64,000 nucleotides of DNA, from positions 1-64,000 of the forward strand of contig NZ_JADLJS010000016.1 in the NCBI RefSeq assembly GCF_015680405.1, written 5' to 3'. The notes below the pieces were generated by a model. The model had not been told where the DNA came from. It worked only from the letters and a program-made list of their open reading frames with translations, and searched no databases. The stretch comes from Pseudomonas pudica. Its GTDB lineage: Bacteria > Pseudomonadota > Gammaproteobacteria > Pseudomonadales > Pseudomonadaceae. This document shows positions 47,666 to 57,950 of the stretch, in pieces (the first letter of the stretch is position 1; every line of letters begins with the position of its first letter). The position numbers were made by a program, and so were the translations under genes.

Positions 47666-48260
47666 GCATGGCGCCCTCCAGCAACGCGCTGCGCTGCTCA
47701 TCGAAGTATCTCAGCGCCTCTTGCAGCGCGCCGATTACTGCTCGTGAGGTCACGGTTGCGCCAGCCAACTGGTCAAAGTCGCCCTGGTCGCGCTTCAGCG
47801 CCCAGCGATCGCCCAACTGGCGGTTGGCAAATTGCTCCAGCCAGTTAAGCTGCGGATCTCCCAGGCGTGCACCTAATCCGGGGCTTTCCTGTTGTTCGAC
47901 CACCTGGCTGCCGATCAGCTGGCCGTCCGCGCTAATGGCCACGCTGAGCACGATCGGCCCGGCATAGCCCTGGGTCTGAGTGACCAGGATGATGGCGGCC
48001 GGCTTGCCCGCCAGCGTCGCCCGGTAAGCTGCCAGGATCCGGCTGTTTGGCCGCTGTGCGGCGGGCCTGGGCAGCGGGTTGTCCAGGGGGTGGTTGTCGT
48101 AACTTCCTTCTGGCAGCACCGCCAGCCGCTGGCGGCTATTCAGTTGTTTCTCGGCGTCGGCGATGGCCGCGCTGGTCCAGTGTCGCCAGGCCAGGGTTGC
48201 CGACAGTGCCAGTGCCCCGGTCAGTACCAGCAGGCCGACATCACGTACCAGACGCTTCAT
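47658..48260 (-). CDS. rnfG: RnfG-like FMN-binding subunit
   Basis: Membrane-anchored protein of 200 aa. One N-terminal helix (residues about 8-26) is followed by a periplasmic FMN-binding domain. The covalent FMN motif is intact: LAGATVTSRAV, with Thr169 the likely attachment point. The ATG at 48260 overlaps the rnfD stop as ATGA. In Rnf complexes this flavin relays electrons across the membrane. Confidence 0.88.
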   Translation of the reverse strand: MKRLVRDVGLLVLTGALALSATLAWRHWTSAAIADAEKQLNSRQRLAVLPEGSYDNHPLDNPLPRPAAQRPNSRILAAYRATLAGKPAAIILVTQTQGYAGPIVLSVAISADGQLIGSQVVEQQESPGLGARLGDPQLNWLEQFANRQLGDRWALKRDQGDFDQLAGATVTSRAVIGALQEALRYFDEQRSALLEGAMHE

Positions 48261-49231
48261 CGTGCAACCTGCTGGCGCTGCGCAGCCAGGCGTTCGAGGC
48301 TCGGCGCCATGAGGTTCATCAGCAGGATGGCGAACGCCGTGCCGTCCGGGTAGCTGCCCCAAGTACGGATCAAGTAGATCAGCAGGCCCGCCCCCAGGCC
48401 GAACCCCAGCTTCGCCCACTCCTGCCGCGGGCCGGACACCGGCTCGGTGGCAATGAAGAACGCCGCCATCATGGTCGAGCCGGAGAACAGGTGCAGCAGG
48501 GGGGAGCCGTTGGAGTCCGAACCCGAGCCATTCCAGCCCAGCAGGCTGAACAGGAGCAACCCTGCCAGCAGGCCAACCGGCGCATGCCAGCTGATCACCT
48601 TGCGTTGCAGCAAAAACAGGCCGCCCAGCAGGAACGCAAGGTTGACCCATTCGCTGCCCCACCCTCCGATGCTGCCGAATCCCGGGTGGCTGGCGAACAG
48701 TTCATCGATGGTCAGGCTGCGATTGTGGCGCAGGCCGTCGAGCAGTGTCGGCCGGGCCCAGGCATCGATCTGCTCGCCGCCGGCGAACACCAGCTGCAGG
48801 CTATCGAGCAGGCCAGGTGCCGGCCCCGGCCAATGGTTCATCTGCAACGGGAAGCTCAGCAGCACGAAGGCATAGCCGACCATGGCCGGGTTGAACAGGT
48901 TGCGCCCGACCCCGCCAAAGGCCTGCTTGCCGATGCCTATGGCAACGCTGGCTGCAACTACCGGCAACCACCACGGCGTCAGGGTCGGCAGGGCGGCGGC
49001 CAGCAGCACGGCAGTCACCAGCGCGCTGCCGTCGTTCAGCGCCGTGCTCAGCGGTTGTGCTCGCAACTTGAGCGACAACATCTCGCACAGCAGCGCGGCA
49101 CTGGCGCATAGCAACAGGTTGATTAGCATGCTCCAGCCATGCAGCCAGAACAGCGCCAACAGGCCAGGTACGCAAGCCAGCAACACCAGCCCCATGCTGG
49201 TGCGTAGCCGCGGGTCGGGCTTGGCAGTCAT
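48257..49231 (-). CDS. rnfD: RnfD-like membrane subunit
   Basis: Polytopic protein of 324 aa of the NqrB/RnfD family, with about nine helices. FGGVGRNLFNPAMVGYAF (residues about 105-122) and STMMAAFFIATEPVS near 263 are typical. The usual SGAT-like covalent FMN motif is degenerate here (DAWARPTLLDGL, with Thr162 the aligned candidate), so flavin attachment is uncertain. Overlaps rnfG and rnfA by 4 nt each. Confidence 0.88.
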   Translation of the reverse strand: MTAKPDPRLRTSMGLVLLACVPGLLALFWLHGWSMLINLLLCASAALLCEMLSLKLRAQPLSTALNDGSALVTAVLLAAALPTLTPWWLPVVAASVAIGIGKQAFGGVGRNLFNPAMVGYAFVLLSFPLQMNHWPGPAPGLLDSLQLVFAGGEQIDAWARPTLLDGLRHNRSLTIDELFASHPGFGSIGGWGSEWVNLAFLLGGLFLLQRKVISWHAPVGLLAGLLLFSLLGWNGSGSDSNGSPLLHLFSGSTMMAAFFIATEPVSGPRQEWAKLGFGLGAGLLIYLIRTWGSYPDGTAFAILLMNLMAPSLERLAAQRQQVAR

Positions 49232-49776
49232 TGGGTGAGCAGCCCGTTGAAGCCGGAAAACGCCATCGCCATTACACTGGCACCGAGCAATTCGATGGGC
49301 AGGCCGCGCATTGCCCCGGGGACGTCGGCATGATTGCTACGCTGGCGCAGGTCGGCGAACAACGCCAACGCCAGCCAGAAGCCGCCGCCGGCCAGCAGGC
49401 CTTGCAGCACGGTAGCGAGCCATGTGCTGTCGTCGCTTGTCTGTTGCAGGGCCAACCCCAGTACTACCGCGTTGCTCAACAGCAGCGCGGGCAGTTGCGT
49501 CACCGGCCAGCTCGGGCGCCACCTTGTCAGCAGCCATGGCGCGCCCCAGGCAAGCACGGCCAGCCAGGGCAACAACAGGAACAGGGCAAGGTCCTGGGCT
49601 TGCAGCGGGGCAAGCACCCCGCGCACCAGTATTCGTGCGCCGATCATGCCCAAGGCAATGCACAGTGCGCAGGCGAGGCCGTGCACGTGGAGGTGCAGCC
49701 TGGGAAATGGCTGTTGTTGCAGGCACAGGTGATTGACCAGCGCAGCGCTGATCAGGACCAGGATGTAGTCGCTCAT
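49228..49776 (-). CDS. rnfA: RnfA-like membrane subunit
   Basis: Hydrophobic protein of 182 aa with about six helices. The N-terminus MSDYILVLISAALVNHLCLQ QQPF fits RnfA, with the Cys of the intramembrane cluster in NHLCLQ; the second half LSNAVVLGLALQ replaces the usual C-bearing LPLITTNCAVLG, so the matching Cys is not evident. The gene overlaps rnfD by 4 nt: rnfB and rnfC, normally between them, are absent. Confidence 0.82.
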   Translation of the reverse strand: MSDYILVLISAALVNHLCLQQQPFPRLHLHVHGLACALCIALGMIGARILVRGVLAPLQAQDLALFLLLPWLAVLAWGAPWLLTRWRPSWPVTQLPALLLSNAVVLGLALQQTSDDSTWLATVLQGLLAGGGFWLALALFADLRQRSNHADVPGAMRGLPIELLGASVMAMAFSGFNGLLTQ

Positions 49777-49837
49777 GAGATGACGATAGCCGGGAATCGG
49801 GGCGATTGTCCGGGTTGGCGTCAAGGTGCCGGAATCA

Positions 49838-49867
49838 TTGTGGGAGCGGGCAGGCCCGCTCCCACAA
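49838..49867. repeat. Compact REP hairpin between metG and rnfA
   Basis: TTGTGGGAGCGGG - CAGG - CCCGCTCCCACAA, a perfect 13-bp stem with a 4-nt loop, 15 bp downstream of metG. Probably a single REP folded on itself; may terminate metG. Confidence 0.8.
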
Positions 49868-49882
49868 GTTCAAGCAGTTTTG

Positions 49883-51922
49883 TTACTTGATGCGCTGGCC
49901 CGGCTTGGCACCGCTGTCCGGGCTAAGCAGGTAGATCTCTTCGCCGCCAGGCCCGGCCGCCATGACCATGCCTTCGGACACGCCAAAGCGCATCTTGCGT
50001 GGCTTGAGGTTGGCCACCATCATGGTCAGGCGACCTTCCAGCTGGGACGGGTCGGGGTAGGCCGACTTGATGCCGGAGAACACGTTGCGGCGCTCATCAC
50101 CAATGTCCAAGGTCAGTTGCAGCAGCTTGTCGGCACCCGGTACGGCCTCGGCCTTGACGATCAGCGCCACGCGCAGGTCGACGGCAGCAAAGGTGTCGAA
50201 CTCGATTTCCGCCGACAGCGGGTCCTTGGCCAGCTCGCCGTTGCCGGCTGGGGCCGTGGCTTCGGAGGCCAGCAGGTCTTCCTTGCTGGCGGCGACCATG
50301 GCTTCGACCTTGGCCGGTTCGATGCGGCTCATCAGCGCCTTGAACGGGTTCAGCTGGTGGTTTTCCAGGCGTGACAGGTGGTCGTTCCAGGTCAGCGGTG
50401 CCACGTTGAGGAAGGCCTCTGCGTCCGCGGCCAGCACCGGCAGCACCGGCTTGAGGAAGATCACCAGTTGGCGGAACAGGTTGATGCCTTGGGCGCAGAT
50501 GGCCTGCACTTCATCCTGTTTGCCTTCCTGTTTGGCCAGCGACCATGGGGCCTTGTCGGCGATCCAGGCGTTGGCGCGGTCGGCCAGCGCCATGATTTCG
50601 CGCATGGCACGGCCGAAATCGCGGCCTTCGTAAGCGTCGGCGATCGACGGAGCTGCCGCCAGGAAGGCTTCGGTCAGCTCCGGTGCGGCATCGCCAGCCA
50701 CCATCACGCCTTCGTTGCCCTTGTGGATGAAACCGGCGCAGCGGCTGGCGATGTTTACCACCTTGCCGACCAGGTCGGAGTTGACCTTCTGCACGAAGTC
50801 TTCCAGGTTCAGGTCCAGGTCATCGACGCCACGGCCCAGCTTGGCGGCGTAGTAGTAGCGCAGGTATTCCGGCTGCAGGTGGTCGAGGTAGGTGCGGGCC
50901 TTGATGAAGGTACCGCGCGACTTGGACATCTTGGCGCCGTTCACCGTCAGGTAGCCGTGCACGTTGACCGCGCTTGGCTTGCGGAAGCCTGCACCTTCGA
51001 GCATGGCTGGCCAGAACAGGGCGTGGAAGTTGACGATGTCCTTGCCGATGAAGTGGTACAGCTCGGCCTTGGAGCCCTCGTTCCAGAACGCGTCGAAATC
51101 CAGCTCCGGGCGGCGTGCACAGAGGTTCTTGAAGCTGGCCATGTAGCCGATCGGTGCATCCAGCCACACATAGAAGTATTTGCCTGGCTCGCCCGGGATC
51201 TCGAAGCCGAAATACGGCGCGTCGCGAGAGATGTCCCATTCCTGCAGGCCCGAGTCCAACCATTCGGCCAGTTTGTTGGCTACAGCGTCCTGCAGCGTGC
51301 CGCTGCGGGTCCACTGCTGCAGCATGGCCTGGAAGTCCGGCAGCTTGAAGAAGAAGTGCTGGGAATCGCGCAGTACCGGAGTGGCACCAGAAATGGCCGA
51401 CTTGGGGTTCTTCAGCTCGGTGGGCGCGTAGGTGGCGCCGCATTTCTCGCAGTTGTCGCCGTACTGGTCTTCGGCCGCGCACTTGGGGCAGGTGCCCTTG
51501 ATGAAGCGGTCGGCGAGGAACATGCCCTTTTCCGGGTCGAAGTACTGGGTCACCGAACGGGTGGCGATGTGCCCGGCGTCACGCAGGCGTGCGTAGATCA
51601 GGCCCGAGAGCTCGCGGTTCTCTTCGCTGTGGGTGGAGTGGAAGTTGTCGAAGTCCACGAGGAAGTCGGCAAAGTCGCTGCTGTGTTCGGCCTGGACGTT
51701 GGCGATCAGTTGCTCCGGGGTGATGCCTTCCTTCTCGGCGCGCAGCATGATGGCCGAACCGTGGGCGTCGTCGGCGCAGACGTAGATGCACTGGTTGCCG
51801 CGCAGCTTCTGGAAGCGGACCCACATGTCTGTCTGGATGTACTCGAGCATATGGCCCAGGTGGATCGAACCGTTGGCATAGGGCAAGGCGCTGGTGACGA
51901 GAATCTGACGTGGCTCGGACAT
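49883..51922 (-). CDS. metG: MetG, methionyl-tRNA synthetase
   Basis: Class I synthetase of 679 aa, dimeric long form. HLGH-type motif [10 protein letters not shown], zinc knuckle with paired cysteines ([18 protein letters not shown]), KMSKS loop ([11 protein letters not shown]) and the C-terminal tRNA-binding OB domain ([20 protein letters not shown]). ATG 51922 starts [18 protein letters not shown], standard for the family; 31 upstream codons are disregarded. Divergent from apbC. Confidence 0.97.
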   Translation of the reverse strand: MSEPRQILVTSALPYANGSIHLGHMLEYIQTDMWVRFQKLRGNQCIYVCADDAHGSAIMLRAEKEGITPEQLIANVQAEHSSDFADFLVDFDNFHSTHSEENRELSGLIYARLRDAGHIATRSVTQYFDPEKGMFLADRFIKGTCPKCAAEDQYGDNCEKCGATYAPTELKNPKSAISGATPVLRDSQHFFFKLPDFQAMLQQWTRSGTLQDAVANKLAEWLDSGLQEWDISRDAPYFGFEIPGEPGKYFYVWLDAPIGYMASFKNLCARRPELDFDAFWNEGSKAELYHFIGKDIVNFHALFWPAMLEGAGFRKPSAVNVHGYLTVNGAKMSKSRGTFIKARTYLDHLQPEYLRYYYAAKLGRGVDDLDLNLEDFVQKVNSDLVGKVVNIASRCAGFIHKGNEGVMVAGDAAPELTEAFLAAAPSIADAYEGRDFGRAMREIMALADRANAWIADKAPWSLAKQEGKQDEVQAICAQGINLFRQLVIFLKPVLPVLAADAEAFLNVAPLTWNDHLSRLENHQLNPFKALMSRIEPAKVEAMVAASKEDLLASEATAPAGNGELAKDPLSAEIEFDTFAAVDLRVALIVKAEAVPGADKLLQLTLDIGDERRNVFSGIKSAYPDPSQLEGRLTMMVANLKPRKMRFGVSEGMVMAAGPGGEEIYLLSPDSGAKPGQRIK

Positions 51923-52080
51923 GGTGGCTTGGCTACTTATCTGGCGACGGGGTAAAAATGAGGTTGATCGGCCACTATAAAGGGCTGGCGAAGATATTTC
52001 ACCCCGCATGCGCATCTGCTGACGATTGACGGGTTAGGATAGGCGTCTGTTTTACATTCAGTTTGCCATTGGGAGTCTCC

Positions 52081-53175
52081 ATGAGTGCCGTCACCCGTGC
52101 CGCCGTCGAGGGCGTGCTTCGCCAGTACACCGACCCCTATCTGAACCAGGACCCGGTCAGCGCCGGCTGCGTGCGCGCCATCGATATCCAGGGCGGGCAG
52201 GTCAGCGTGCAGTTGCAGCTGGGTTATGCCGCAGGGCTGTTCAAGAACGGCTGGGCCCAGGTGCTGCAGACCGCCATCGGCAACCTCGAGGGTGTCAGCA
52301 GTGCCCAGGTGTCGATCGACTGCGTGGTGGCCGCGCACAAGGCCCAGGCTCAGGTGCCGGCCATGGCCAACGTCAAGAACATCATCGCAGTGGCCTCGGG
52401 CAAGGGCGGTGTGGGCAAGTCGACCACCGCGGCCAACCTGGCCCTGGCGCTGGCCCGCGAGGGTGCGCGGGTGGGTATTCTCGATGCCGATATCTATGGC
52501 CCCAGCCAAGGCGTGATGTTCGGCATCGCCGAAGGCACCCGCCCACAGATTCGCGAGCAGAAGTGGTTCGTGCCGATCAAGGCCCATGGCGTGGAAGTCA
52601 TGTCCATGGCGTTTCTTACCGACGACAACACGCCGATGGTATGGCGTGGCCCGATGGTTTCCGGCGCGCTGCTGCAGCTGGTGACCCAGACCGCCTGGGA
52701 CGACCTGGATTACCTGGTGATCGACATGCCGCCGGGCACCGGTGACATCCAGCTTACCCTGGCGCAGAAGGTGCCGGTGGCCGGTTCGGTGATCGTCACC
52801 ACCCCGCAGGACCTGGCCCTGCTGGATGCCAAGAAGGGCGTGGAAATGTTCCGCAAGGTCAACATCCCGGTGCTGGGCGTGGTGGAGAACATGGCCGTGC
52901 ACATTTGCTCGAACTGCGGCCATGCCGAGCACCTGTTCGGCGAAGGCGGTGGCGAGAAGCTGGCGAGCCAGTACGGCGTCGACCTGCTGGCGTCGTTGCC
53001 TTTGTCGATGCTGATTCGCGAGCAGGCCGATAGCGGCAAGCCGACGGCTATCGCCGAGCCGGAAAGCCAGATTGCCATGGTCTATCAGGAACTGGCCCGC
53101 CAGGTGGGCGCACGGATCGTGCTACAGGAAGCTGCGGCGCCGGCGATGCCGAGCATTACCATCAGCGAAGATTGA
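52081..53175 (+). CDS. apbC: ApbC/Mrp, Fe-S cluster carrier ATPase
   Basis: P-loop ATPase of 364 aa that binds and delivers iron-sulfur clusters. An N-terminal MIP18-like domain (residues 1-90) precedes the deviant Walker A SGKGGVGKSTTAANLALALA near residue 105. The cluster-binding C-x-x-C is in HICSNCGHAEHLFG. ATG 52081 follows GGGAG. The head-to-head position with metG is conserved in gammaproteobacteria. Confidence 0.95.
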   Translation: MSAVTRAAVEGVLRQYTDPYLNQDPVSAGCVRAIDIQGGQVSVQLQLGYAAGLFKNGWAQVLQTAIGNLEGVSSAQVSIDCVVAAHKAQAQVPAMANVKNIIAVASGKGGVGKSTTAANLALALAREGARVGILDADIYGPSQGVMFGIAEGTRPQIREQKWFVPIKAHGVEVMSMAFLTDDNTPMVWRGPMVSGALLQLVTQTAWDDLDYLVIDMPPGTGDIQLTLAQKVPVAGSVIVTTPQDLALLDAKKGVEMFRKVNIPVLGVVENMAVHICSNCGHAEHLFGEGGGEKLASQYGVDLLASLPLSMLIREQADSGKPTAIAEPESQIAMVYQELARQVGARIVLQEAAAPAMPSITISED

Positions 53176-53182
53176 CTGGCAG

Positions 53183-53274
53183 ACCGAGTCGCCTGCTTCG
53201 CGGGGACAGCGCAGCCTTCAAGCACCGCGCTGTCCCTGTGGGAGCGGGTTTACCCGCGAAGCAAGCGACTCGGT
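53183..53274. repeat. Nested long inverted repeat with REP core after apbC
   Basis: ACCGAGTCGCCTGCTTCGCG (left, from 53183) pairs with the arm ending at 53274 with one mismatch in 22 positions. Inside, GACAGCGC and GCGCTGTC form a second stem, and the right part contains the REP core GGAGCGGGTTTACCCGCGAA. Confidence 0.8.
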
Positions 53275-53288
53275 CTTTCGGCCAGGCA

Positions 53289-53320
53289 TAAAAAAACCCG
53301 CCGGAAGGCGGGTTTTTTTG
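53289..53320. terminator. Bidirectional terminator between apbC and cspA-like gene
   Basis: AAAAAACCCGCC - GGAA - GGCGGGTTTTTT: strong stem with A and T runs on both sides between convergent genes. Confidence 0.93.
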
Positions 53321-53343
53321 AAAGCTAGGAAGCTTCGATCGAC

Positions 53344-53553
53344 TTAGGCGATCTGAACTTCTTCAGCCTGCATGCCTTTCTGGCCGCGGGTAGCGACGAA
53401 AGTAACAGCCTGGCCTTCTTTCAGGGTTTTGAAGCCGTCAGCTTGGATGGCTTTGAAGTGCACGAACAGGTCGTCGCCCGACTGAGGGGTGATGAAGCCG
53501 TAGCCTTTTTCATCGTTGAACCACTTAACAACACCGGATTGACGGTTGGACAT
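53344..53553 (-). CDS. Cold shock-domain protein (CspA family)
   Basis: RNA chaperone of 69 aa, one cold shock domain. RNP1 is KGYGFI and RNP2 is DLFVHFKAI. The C-terminus [11 protein letters not shown] is characteristic of Pseudomonas CapA/CspD-like proteins. ATG 53551-53553 follows AGGAGA. The upstream gap to dcd (about 330 bp) leaves room for a long leader typical of csp genes. Confidence 0.95.
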   Translation of the reverse strand: MSNRQSGVVKWFNDEKGYGFITPQSGDDLFVHFKAIQADGFKTLKEGQAVTFVATRGQKGMQAEEVQIA

Positions 53554-53881
53554 TTTTCTGTCTCCTTGGACAATTTGATAACGGTCAGGAAAAACCCTGG
53601 CCGGGACTGAGCGCAAAGAGAGCAGAAAATTCAGCGATGGGCCGATCAGGATCGTGCATCAAACTAGAGATTCTCGGTGTCACGTGCAGCACAGTGGCGC
53701 CACCTTACCCCACTTTCCGCAACCTGCCAATGGTCAGAAGGCGCTTTACGCAAATTCGGATCGACGGCGGCTGCAGCCCCCGCCCGGCGCGGGATGAGGC
53801 ATGGAACTTTAACCTGGGCGCCGGGACCGGTAAGATGCGCGTCTCGAATTTTCACCTCGCAACTCTTCAGGACACCCCGCC
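53554..53881. other. 328-bp divergent region between csp and dcd
   Basis: Likely holds a long csp leader on the minus strand and the dcd promoter on the plus strand. I see no gene or distinct repeat in it. Confidence 0.5.
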
Positions 53882-54448
53882 ATGAGCATCAAATCGGACA
53901 AGTGGATTCGCCGCATGGCGCAGGAACACGGCATGATCGAACCGTTCGTCGAGCGCCAGGTGCGCGGCGAACAGGACAGCCGGGTGATCTCCTTCGGCGT
54001 TTCCAGCTACGGCTATGACGTGCGCTGCGCCGACGAATTCAAGGTGTTTACCAACATCAATTCGGCCACCGTCGACCCGAAGAACTTCGATGCCGGCAGC
54101 TTCGTCGACATCAAGAGCGACGTATGCATCATCCCGCCGAACTCCTTCGCCCTGGCGCGCACCGTCGAGTATTTCCGCATTCCGCGCGACGTGCTGACCA
54201 TCTGCCTGGGCAAGAGCACCTACGCCCGTTGCGGCATCATCGTCAACGTCACCCCGCTCGAGCCCGAGTGGGAAGGCCATGTGACGCTGGAGTTTTCGAA
54301 TACCACCACGCTGCCGGCGAAGATTTACGCCAACGAAGGTGTGGCCCAGATGCTGTTCCTGCAGTCCGACGAAGAATGCGACGTGTCGTACAAGGACCGT
54401 GGCGGCAAGTACCAGGGCCAACGCGGCGTCACCCTGCCGCGTACCTGA
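53882..54448 (+). CDS. dcd: Dcd, dCTP deaminase
   Basis: Enzyme of 188 aa making dUTP from dCTP for thymidylate synthesis. The family landmarks are [40 protein letters not shown] (catalytic Glu in the last part) and [20 protein letters not shown]. Length and start are standard. Followed by a GC-rich hairpin. Confidence 0.96.
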   Translation: MSIKSDKWIRRMAQEHGMIEPFVERQVRGEQDSRVISFGVSSYGYDVRCADEFKVFTNINSATVDPKNFDAGSFVDIKSDVCIIPPNSFALARTVEYFRIPRDVLTICLGKSTYARCGIIVNVTPLEPEWEGHVTLEFSNTTTLPAKIYANEGVAQMLFLQSDEECDVSYKDRGGKYQGQRGVTLPRT

Positions 54449-54456
54449 GCCGACGA

Positions 54457-54480
54457 GCGCGGGGAATTCCCCGCGCCTTT
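54457..54480 (+). terminator. Probable terminator after dcd
   Basis: GCGCGGGG - AATT - CCCCGCGC stem followed by CTTT; strong stem, short U-tail. Confidence 0.65.
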
Positions 54481-54541
54481 GGCACTCCAACTGGATAACG
54501 CCGGTGCGCATGATGCGCAGCGGCCTTGTCAGGAGCAGCCA

Positions 54542-54769
54542 ATGAAACTCCACCCCGCAATCAGTGCCAAGCTGGCAGTTCTGCAGCCCAACCACGTCGG
54601 GTTGCTGCCATGGTCACTGCTGGCACACCCGCTGCCCATGCAGGCGGGCGGTGTGCCCCACCAGCCTGACCCGGATACCCCGCAACCGCCGGAGCCCGGT
54701 GAAACACCACCCATGGAACCGGGCGAGCCAACCTTGCCTGATGAGCCTCCTCCGGCGCCTGTAGCCTGA
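54542..54769 (+). CDS. Small proline-rich protein, unknown function
   Basis: Putative 75-aa protein (MKLHPAISAKLAVLQPNHVG...). The second half is almost entirely Pro, Glu, Gly and Thr (PDPDTPQPPEPGETPPMEPG), so disordered. AGGAG at 8 nt before the ATG supports translation. There is no signal peptide or recognisable domain. Its convergent placement, before pdeM on the other strand, is the only context. Confidence 0.6.
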   Translation: MKLHPAISAKLAVLQPNHVGLLPWSLLAHPLPMQAGGVPHQPDPDTPQPPEPGETPPMEPGEPTLPDEPPPAPVA

Positions 54770-54779
54770 ACGACCTCGG

Positions 54780-55433
54780 CTAGAGTGCCCAGACACGGTT
54801 TGCTCCGGCGAGATACACCCGGCTGGTGCTCGTGGGCGCGATTTCCCAACCCCCGGTGAATTCACCGAACGCCGGCAGCAGGCTGACTTGGCCGTCGATC
54901 AGGAAGCAAGGTAGCCGCAGGCGTTGCCGAGCCTTGCCACGCAATACGAATACCGGATGTACATGGCCTGCCAGTACCGGATGGCTCGGGTGTGGATCGG
55001 GTTCGTGCTGTAGCGCGAAGGGTTCCAGCAGCCAGGGTTCGCTCAAGACTTCTATTTCGAGCGACACGGGTGGATCACCGGCGTTCCTATCATGATTGCC
55101 GCGTATCAGCACAATTTTCAGGGCCTTGTGCCGTTCCCGCCACGTCTGCAGCTTGGCGAGCGTTGCCGGCGCACGCGCTGTTCGTGCATGCAGGAAATCG
55201 CCAAGAATGATCAGTTGCTCGCAATCATGTGCGGCCAGCAATGCATCTAGGCGATCGAGTGTCGCGTCGGTGGTGCCGCGTGGTACCGGTTGGTGCAGGG
55301 CGCGATAACTCGCTGCCTTGCCGATGTGCACGTCGGCCACCAGCAGGGCACGGCGGGCTGGCCAGTAGATCGCCTTGTCCGAAAGCAGCCAGAGCACTTG
55401 GCCATGGTGTTCGATGGATAGAAAGTTGGTCAT
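54780..55433 (-). CDS. pdeM: PdeM/MPE, ligase-associated metallophosphoesterase
   Basis: Calcineurin-fold metallo-nuclease of 217 aa. All five metal motifs are present: [22 protein letters not shown], and AGHVHPVF. In P. putida this family is a Mn2+-dependent DNA nuclease in a gene cluster with Lhr-Core helicase, DNA ligase and an exonuclease. Its start overlaps the Lhr-Core stop as ATGA. Confidence 0.92.
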   Translation of the reverse strand: MTNFLSIEHHGQVLWLLSDKAIYWPARRALLVADVHIGKAASYRALHQPVPRGTTDATLDRLDALLAAHDCEQLIILGDFLHARTARAPATLAKLQTWRERHKALKIVLIRGNHDRNAGDPPVSLEIEVLSEPWLLEPFALQHEPDPHPSHPVLAGHVHPVFVLRGKARQRLRLPCFLIDGQVSLLPAFGEFTGGWEIAPTSTSRVYLAGANRVWAL

Positions 55434-57883
55434 ACCGTAGCGTCCGCCACACTGTTCAGCTCAGCGACCATCCTGGCAATCCGGTCCGCCAGCTTCTCGG
55501 TGCTCAATGTCTCGCGCATGCCTTCCACCAGCAAGGCAAAGGCCAATGGCCCAGGCCGCTCAAGCTGTCGCAGCTCCAGCCGTAACTGCCCCATTTTCAG
55601 CAATTGCCGGTGCAGCCGCTCGATCTCCAGTTCCTCGTTCAACACTTCGTCCCGTGCCTGGGTCAGCAGCAGGTTGCCAGCGTCGTGCTTGCGAAATACC
55701 TCGTAGAACAACCCGCTGGAGGCCTGGATCTGCCTCAGGCTTTTCTGCGCCGCCGGATACCCGCCAAACACCAGCCCGGCAATTTGCGCGATCTCGCGAA
55801 AGCGGCGCAATGCCATTTCTCCTGCATTGAGGCTGGCCAGCACATCGTCCAGCAGGTGTTCGGTACCGAGTGCCTGCGGCAGGTGCGTTGCCCAGTCCAC
55901 GTTGCCAGGGCTGAGCAGTTCGAACCCGTAGTCATTGACGGCAATCGAAACCGAAAGCGGCTGCACGCGGCTCACTCGCCAGGCAATCAGGTTGGCCAGG
56001 CCAAGGTTTGCCATACGCCCGGCGAACGGATACAGGAACAGGTGCCAACCCTGGCGCGACTTGAAGGTTTCGGCCAGCAGCGTGGTGGGAGTGGGCAGCG
56101 CCGACCACTGCGCCTGCAAGGCAAGCAAGGGGCGCACTGCGCGCATCTCCGGGCCTTGGAAACACCCCTGAGATGCTGCGCCGAACTGCTCGACCAGTGC
56201 GTTGGCCAGTTCGCTGGAGAGCGGCATGCGGCCACCATTCCAGCGTGCAACCGCCGCCTTGCGCGCGGTGCTGCGGCGTACGTAAGCGGTCATGTTTTCC
56301 ACGCGCACCAGCTCCAGCACTCGCCCGGCGAACACCAAGGTATCGCCAGGGCGCAAACGGGCAATAAATGCCTCTTCAACGCTGCCCAGCGCCTTGCCCC
56401 CACCACCCTTGCTCCAGTACTTGAGCTGCAGGCTGGCGTCGCTGACGATGGTACCGATACTCATGCGATGGCGGCGTGCCAGACGTTCGCTGGCAACCCG
56501 GTAAGCGCCGTCGGCCTGGCGCTCGACGCGCTGGTAATCCGGGTAGGCGCTCAGTGAACTTCCGCCATGACAGACGAAGTCCAGCGCCCATTGCCACTGG
56601 CTGTCGCGCAACTGGCGAAAGGCCCAGGTGCTACGCACTTCGTCCAGTAACTGCTCCGGATGAAAGCCACTGCCCAGGGCCATGCTGACCAAGTGTTGCA
56701 CCAGCACGTCCATGCACAAGCGCGGCGAATGACGGGCCTCGATGTGCCCGGCTGCCAGGGCCTGCCTGGCGGCGGCTGCTTCCACCAGTTCCAGGCTGTG
56801 GGTGGGCACCAAAGTAACCCGGGAGCGGCGCCCCGGCGCATGGCCGGAGCGCCCGGCCCGTTGCACGAGGCGGGCAATGCCCTTGGCAGAACCGATCTGC
56901 AGTACTCGCTCCACGGGCAGGAAGTCTACTCCCAGGTCCAGGCTGGAGGTGCAGACCACTGCCTTCAGCCTGCCTTGCTTGAGGCTGCGCTCCACCCAGT
57001 CACGGGTATCGCGGGCCAGCGAGGCATGGTGCAAGGCAATCAGTCCGGCCCAGTCGGGGCGTGCTTCGAGCAGGGCCTGGTACCAGAGTTCGGCCTGCGC
57101 CCGAGTGTTGGTGAATACCAGGCAACTGCTGCTGGCGTCGATTTCCCGACTGACCTGGTCGAGCATCTTCAAGCCCATGTGCCCAGCCCAGGGGAAGCGC
57201 TCGATGGCCGTTGGCAGCAGGGTATCGACCTGTAGCGGCTTGTCTTGTCGGCCTTGTACCAGCAAGCCACCTTGTGGCAGCAATACGTCCAGCGCATGTT
57301 GAAGATTGCCGAGGGTGGCAGACAGGCCCCAGGTCGGCAGGGTCGGGTGCCAATGGCGCAGGTGGGCCAGAGCCAGTTGCAGTTGTACCCCACGCTTGTT
57401 GCCCAGCAGTTCGTGCCATTCGTCCACCACTACCAGGCGCAGCGTGGCGAAGTCGTCGCGGGCTTGTGCCCGGGTCAACAGCAGCGTAAGGCTTTCAGGG
57501 GTAGTGACCAGTACGCTGGGCAGGCGCCGTGCTTGCCGGGCACGTTCGGCACTGCCGGTGTCGCTGCTGCGAACGCCCACGTTCCAGGGCAGGCCCAGGT
57601 CGTCCAGCGGCAGCTGCAGCGCGCGGGCGGTGTCGGCGGCCAAGGCTCGCATGGGGGTGACCCACACCACCTGCAAGGGGGCAGCATGACGTCCCTGGGC
57701 TTGGGCCTTGAAGGCCCGCAGCGCGGCGAGCCATATCGCGTAGGTCTTGCCGGCACCGGTACTGGCATGCAGCAAGCCGGATTCGCCTCGTTCCACGGCA
57801 GCCCAGACACGGCGCTGGAAAGCGAAAGGCTTCCAGCCACGCTTGGCGAACCAGGCCTTGGCGAGGTCGGTGGCGGCGGGCAT
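55430..57883 (-). CDS. Lhr-Core, ligase-associated DExH helicase
   Basis: Superfamily 2 DNA helicase of 817 aa corresponding to the N-terminal core of Lhr. Walker A is [19 protein letters not shown] box [17 protein letters not shown] motif GLSATLGNL, and motif [13 protein letters not shown]. It ends with the Lhr winged-helix and beta-barrel modules. In P. putida and relatives this protein is an ATP-dependent 3'-5' translocase that unwinds RNA:DNA and is clustered with a nuclease, ligase and exonuclease. Start ATG 57883. Confidence 0.93.
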   Translation of the reverse strand: MPAATDLAKAWFAKRGWKPFAFQRRVWAAVERGESGLLHASTGAGKTYAIWLAALRAFKAQAQGRHAAPLQVVWVTPMRALAADTARALQLPLDDLGLPWNVGVRSSDTGSAERARQARRLPSVLVTTPESLTLLLTRAQARDDFATLRLVVVDEWHELLGNKRGVQLQLALAHLRHWHPTLPTWGLSATLGNLQHALDVLLPQGGLLVQGRQDKPLQVDTLLPTAIERFPWAGHMGLKMLDQVSREIDASSSCLVFTNTRAQAELWYQALLEARPDWAGLIALHHASLARDTRDWVERSLKQGRLKAVVCTSSLDLGVDFLPVERVLQIGSAKGIARLVQRAGRSGHAPGRRSRVTLVPTHSLELVEAAAARQALAAGHIEARHSPRLCMDVLVQHLVSMALGSGFHPEQLLDEVRSTWAFRQLRDSQWQWALDFVCHGGSSLSAYPDYQRVERQADGAYRVASERLARRHRMSIGTIVSDASLQLKYWSKGGGGKALGSVEEAFIARLRPGDTLVFAGRVLELVRVENMTAYVRRSTARKAAVARWNGGRMPLSSELANALVEQFGAASQGCFQGPEMRAVRPLLALQAQWSALPTPTTLLAETFKSRQGWHLFLYPFAGRMANLGLANLIAWRVSRVQPLSVSIAVNDYGFELLSPGNVDWATHLPQALGTEHLLDDVLASLNAGEMALRRFREIAQIAGLVFGGYPAAQKSLRQIQASSGLFYEVFRKHDAGNLLLTQARDEVLNEELEIERLHRQLLKMGQLRLELRQLERPGPLAFALLVEGMRETLSTEKLADRIARMVAELNSVADATV

Positions 57884-57950
57884 GGGGCATAGGGTCCTTC
57901 GGTGGCTGTGTTGCTACAGACAACCAGGCTGGTGCAATGGTTTTACCGGA

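Noticed and set aside
50378..51955. 525-codon frame antisense to metG
   Set aside because: Shadow of methionyl-tRNA synthetase.
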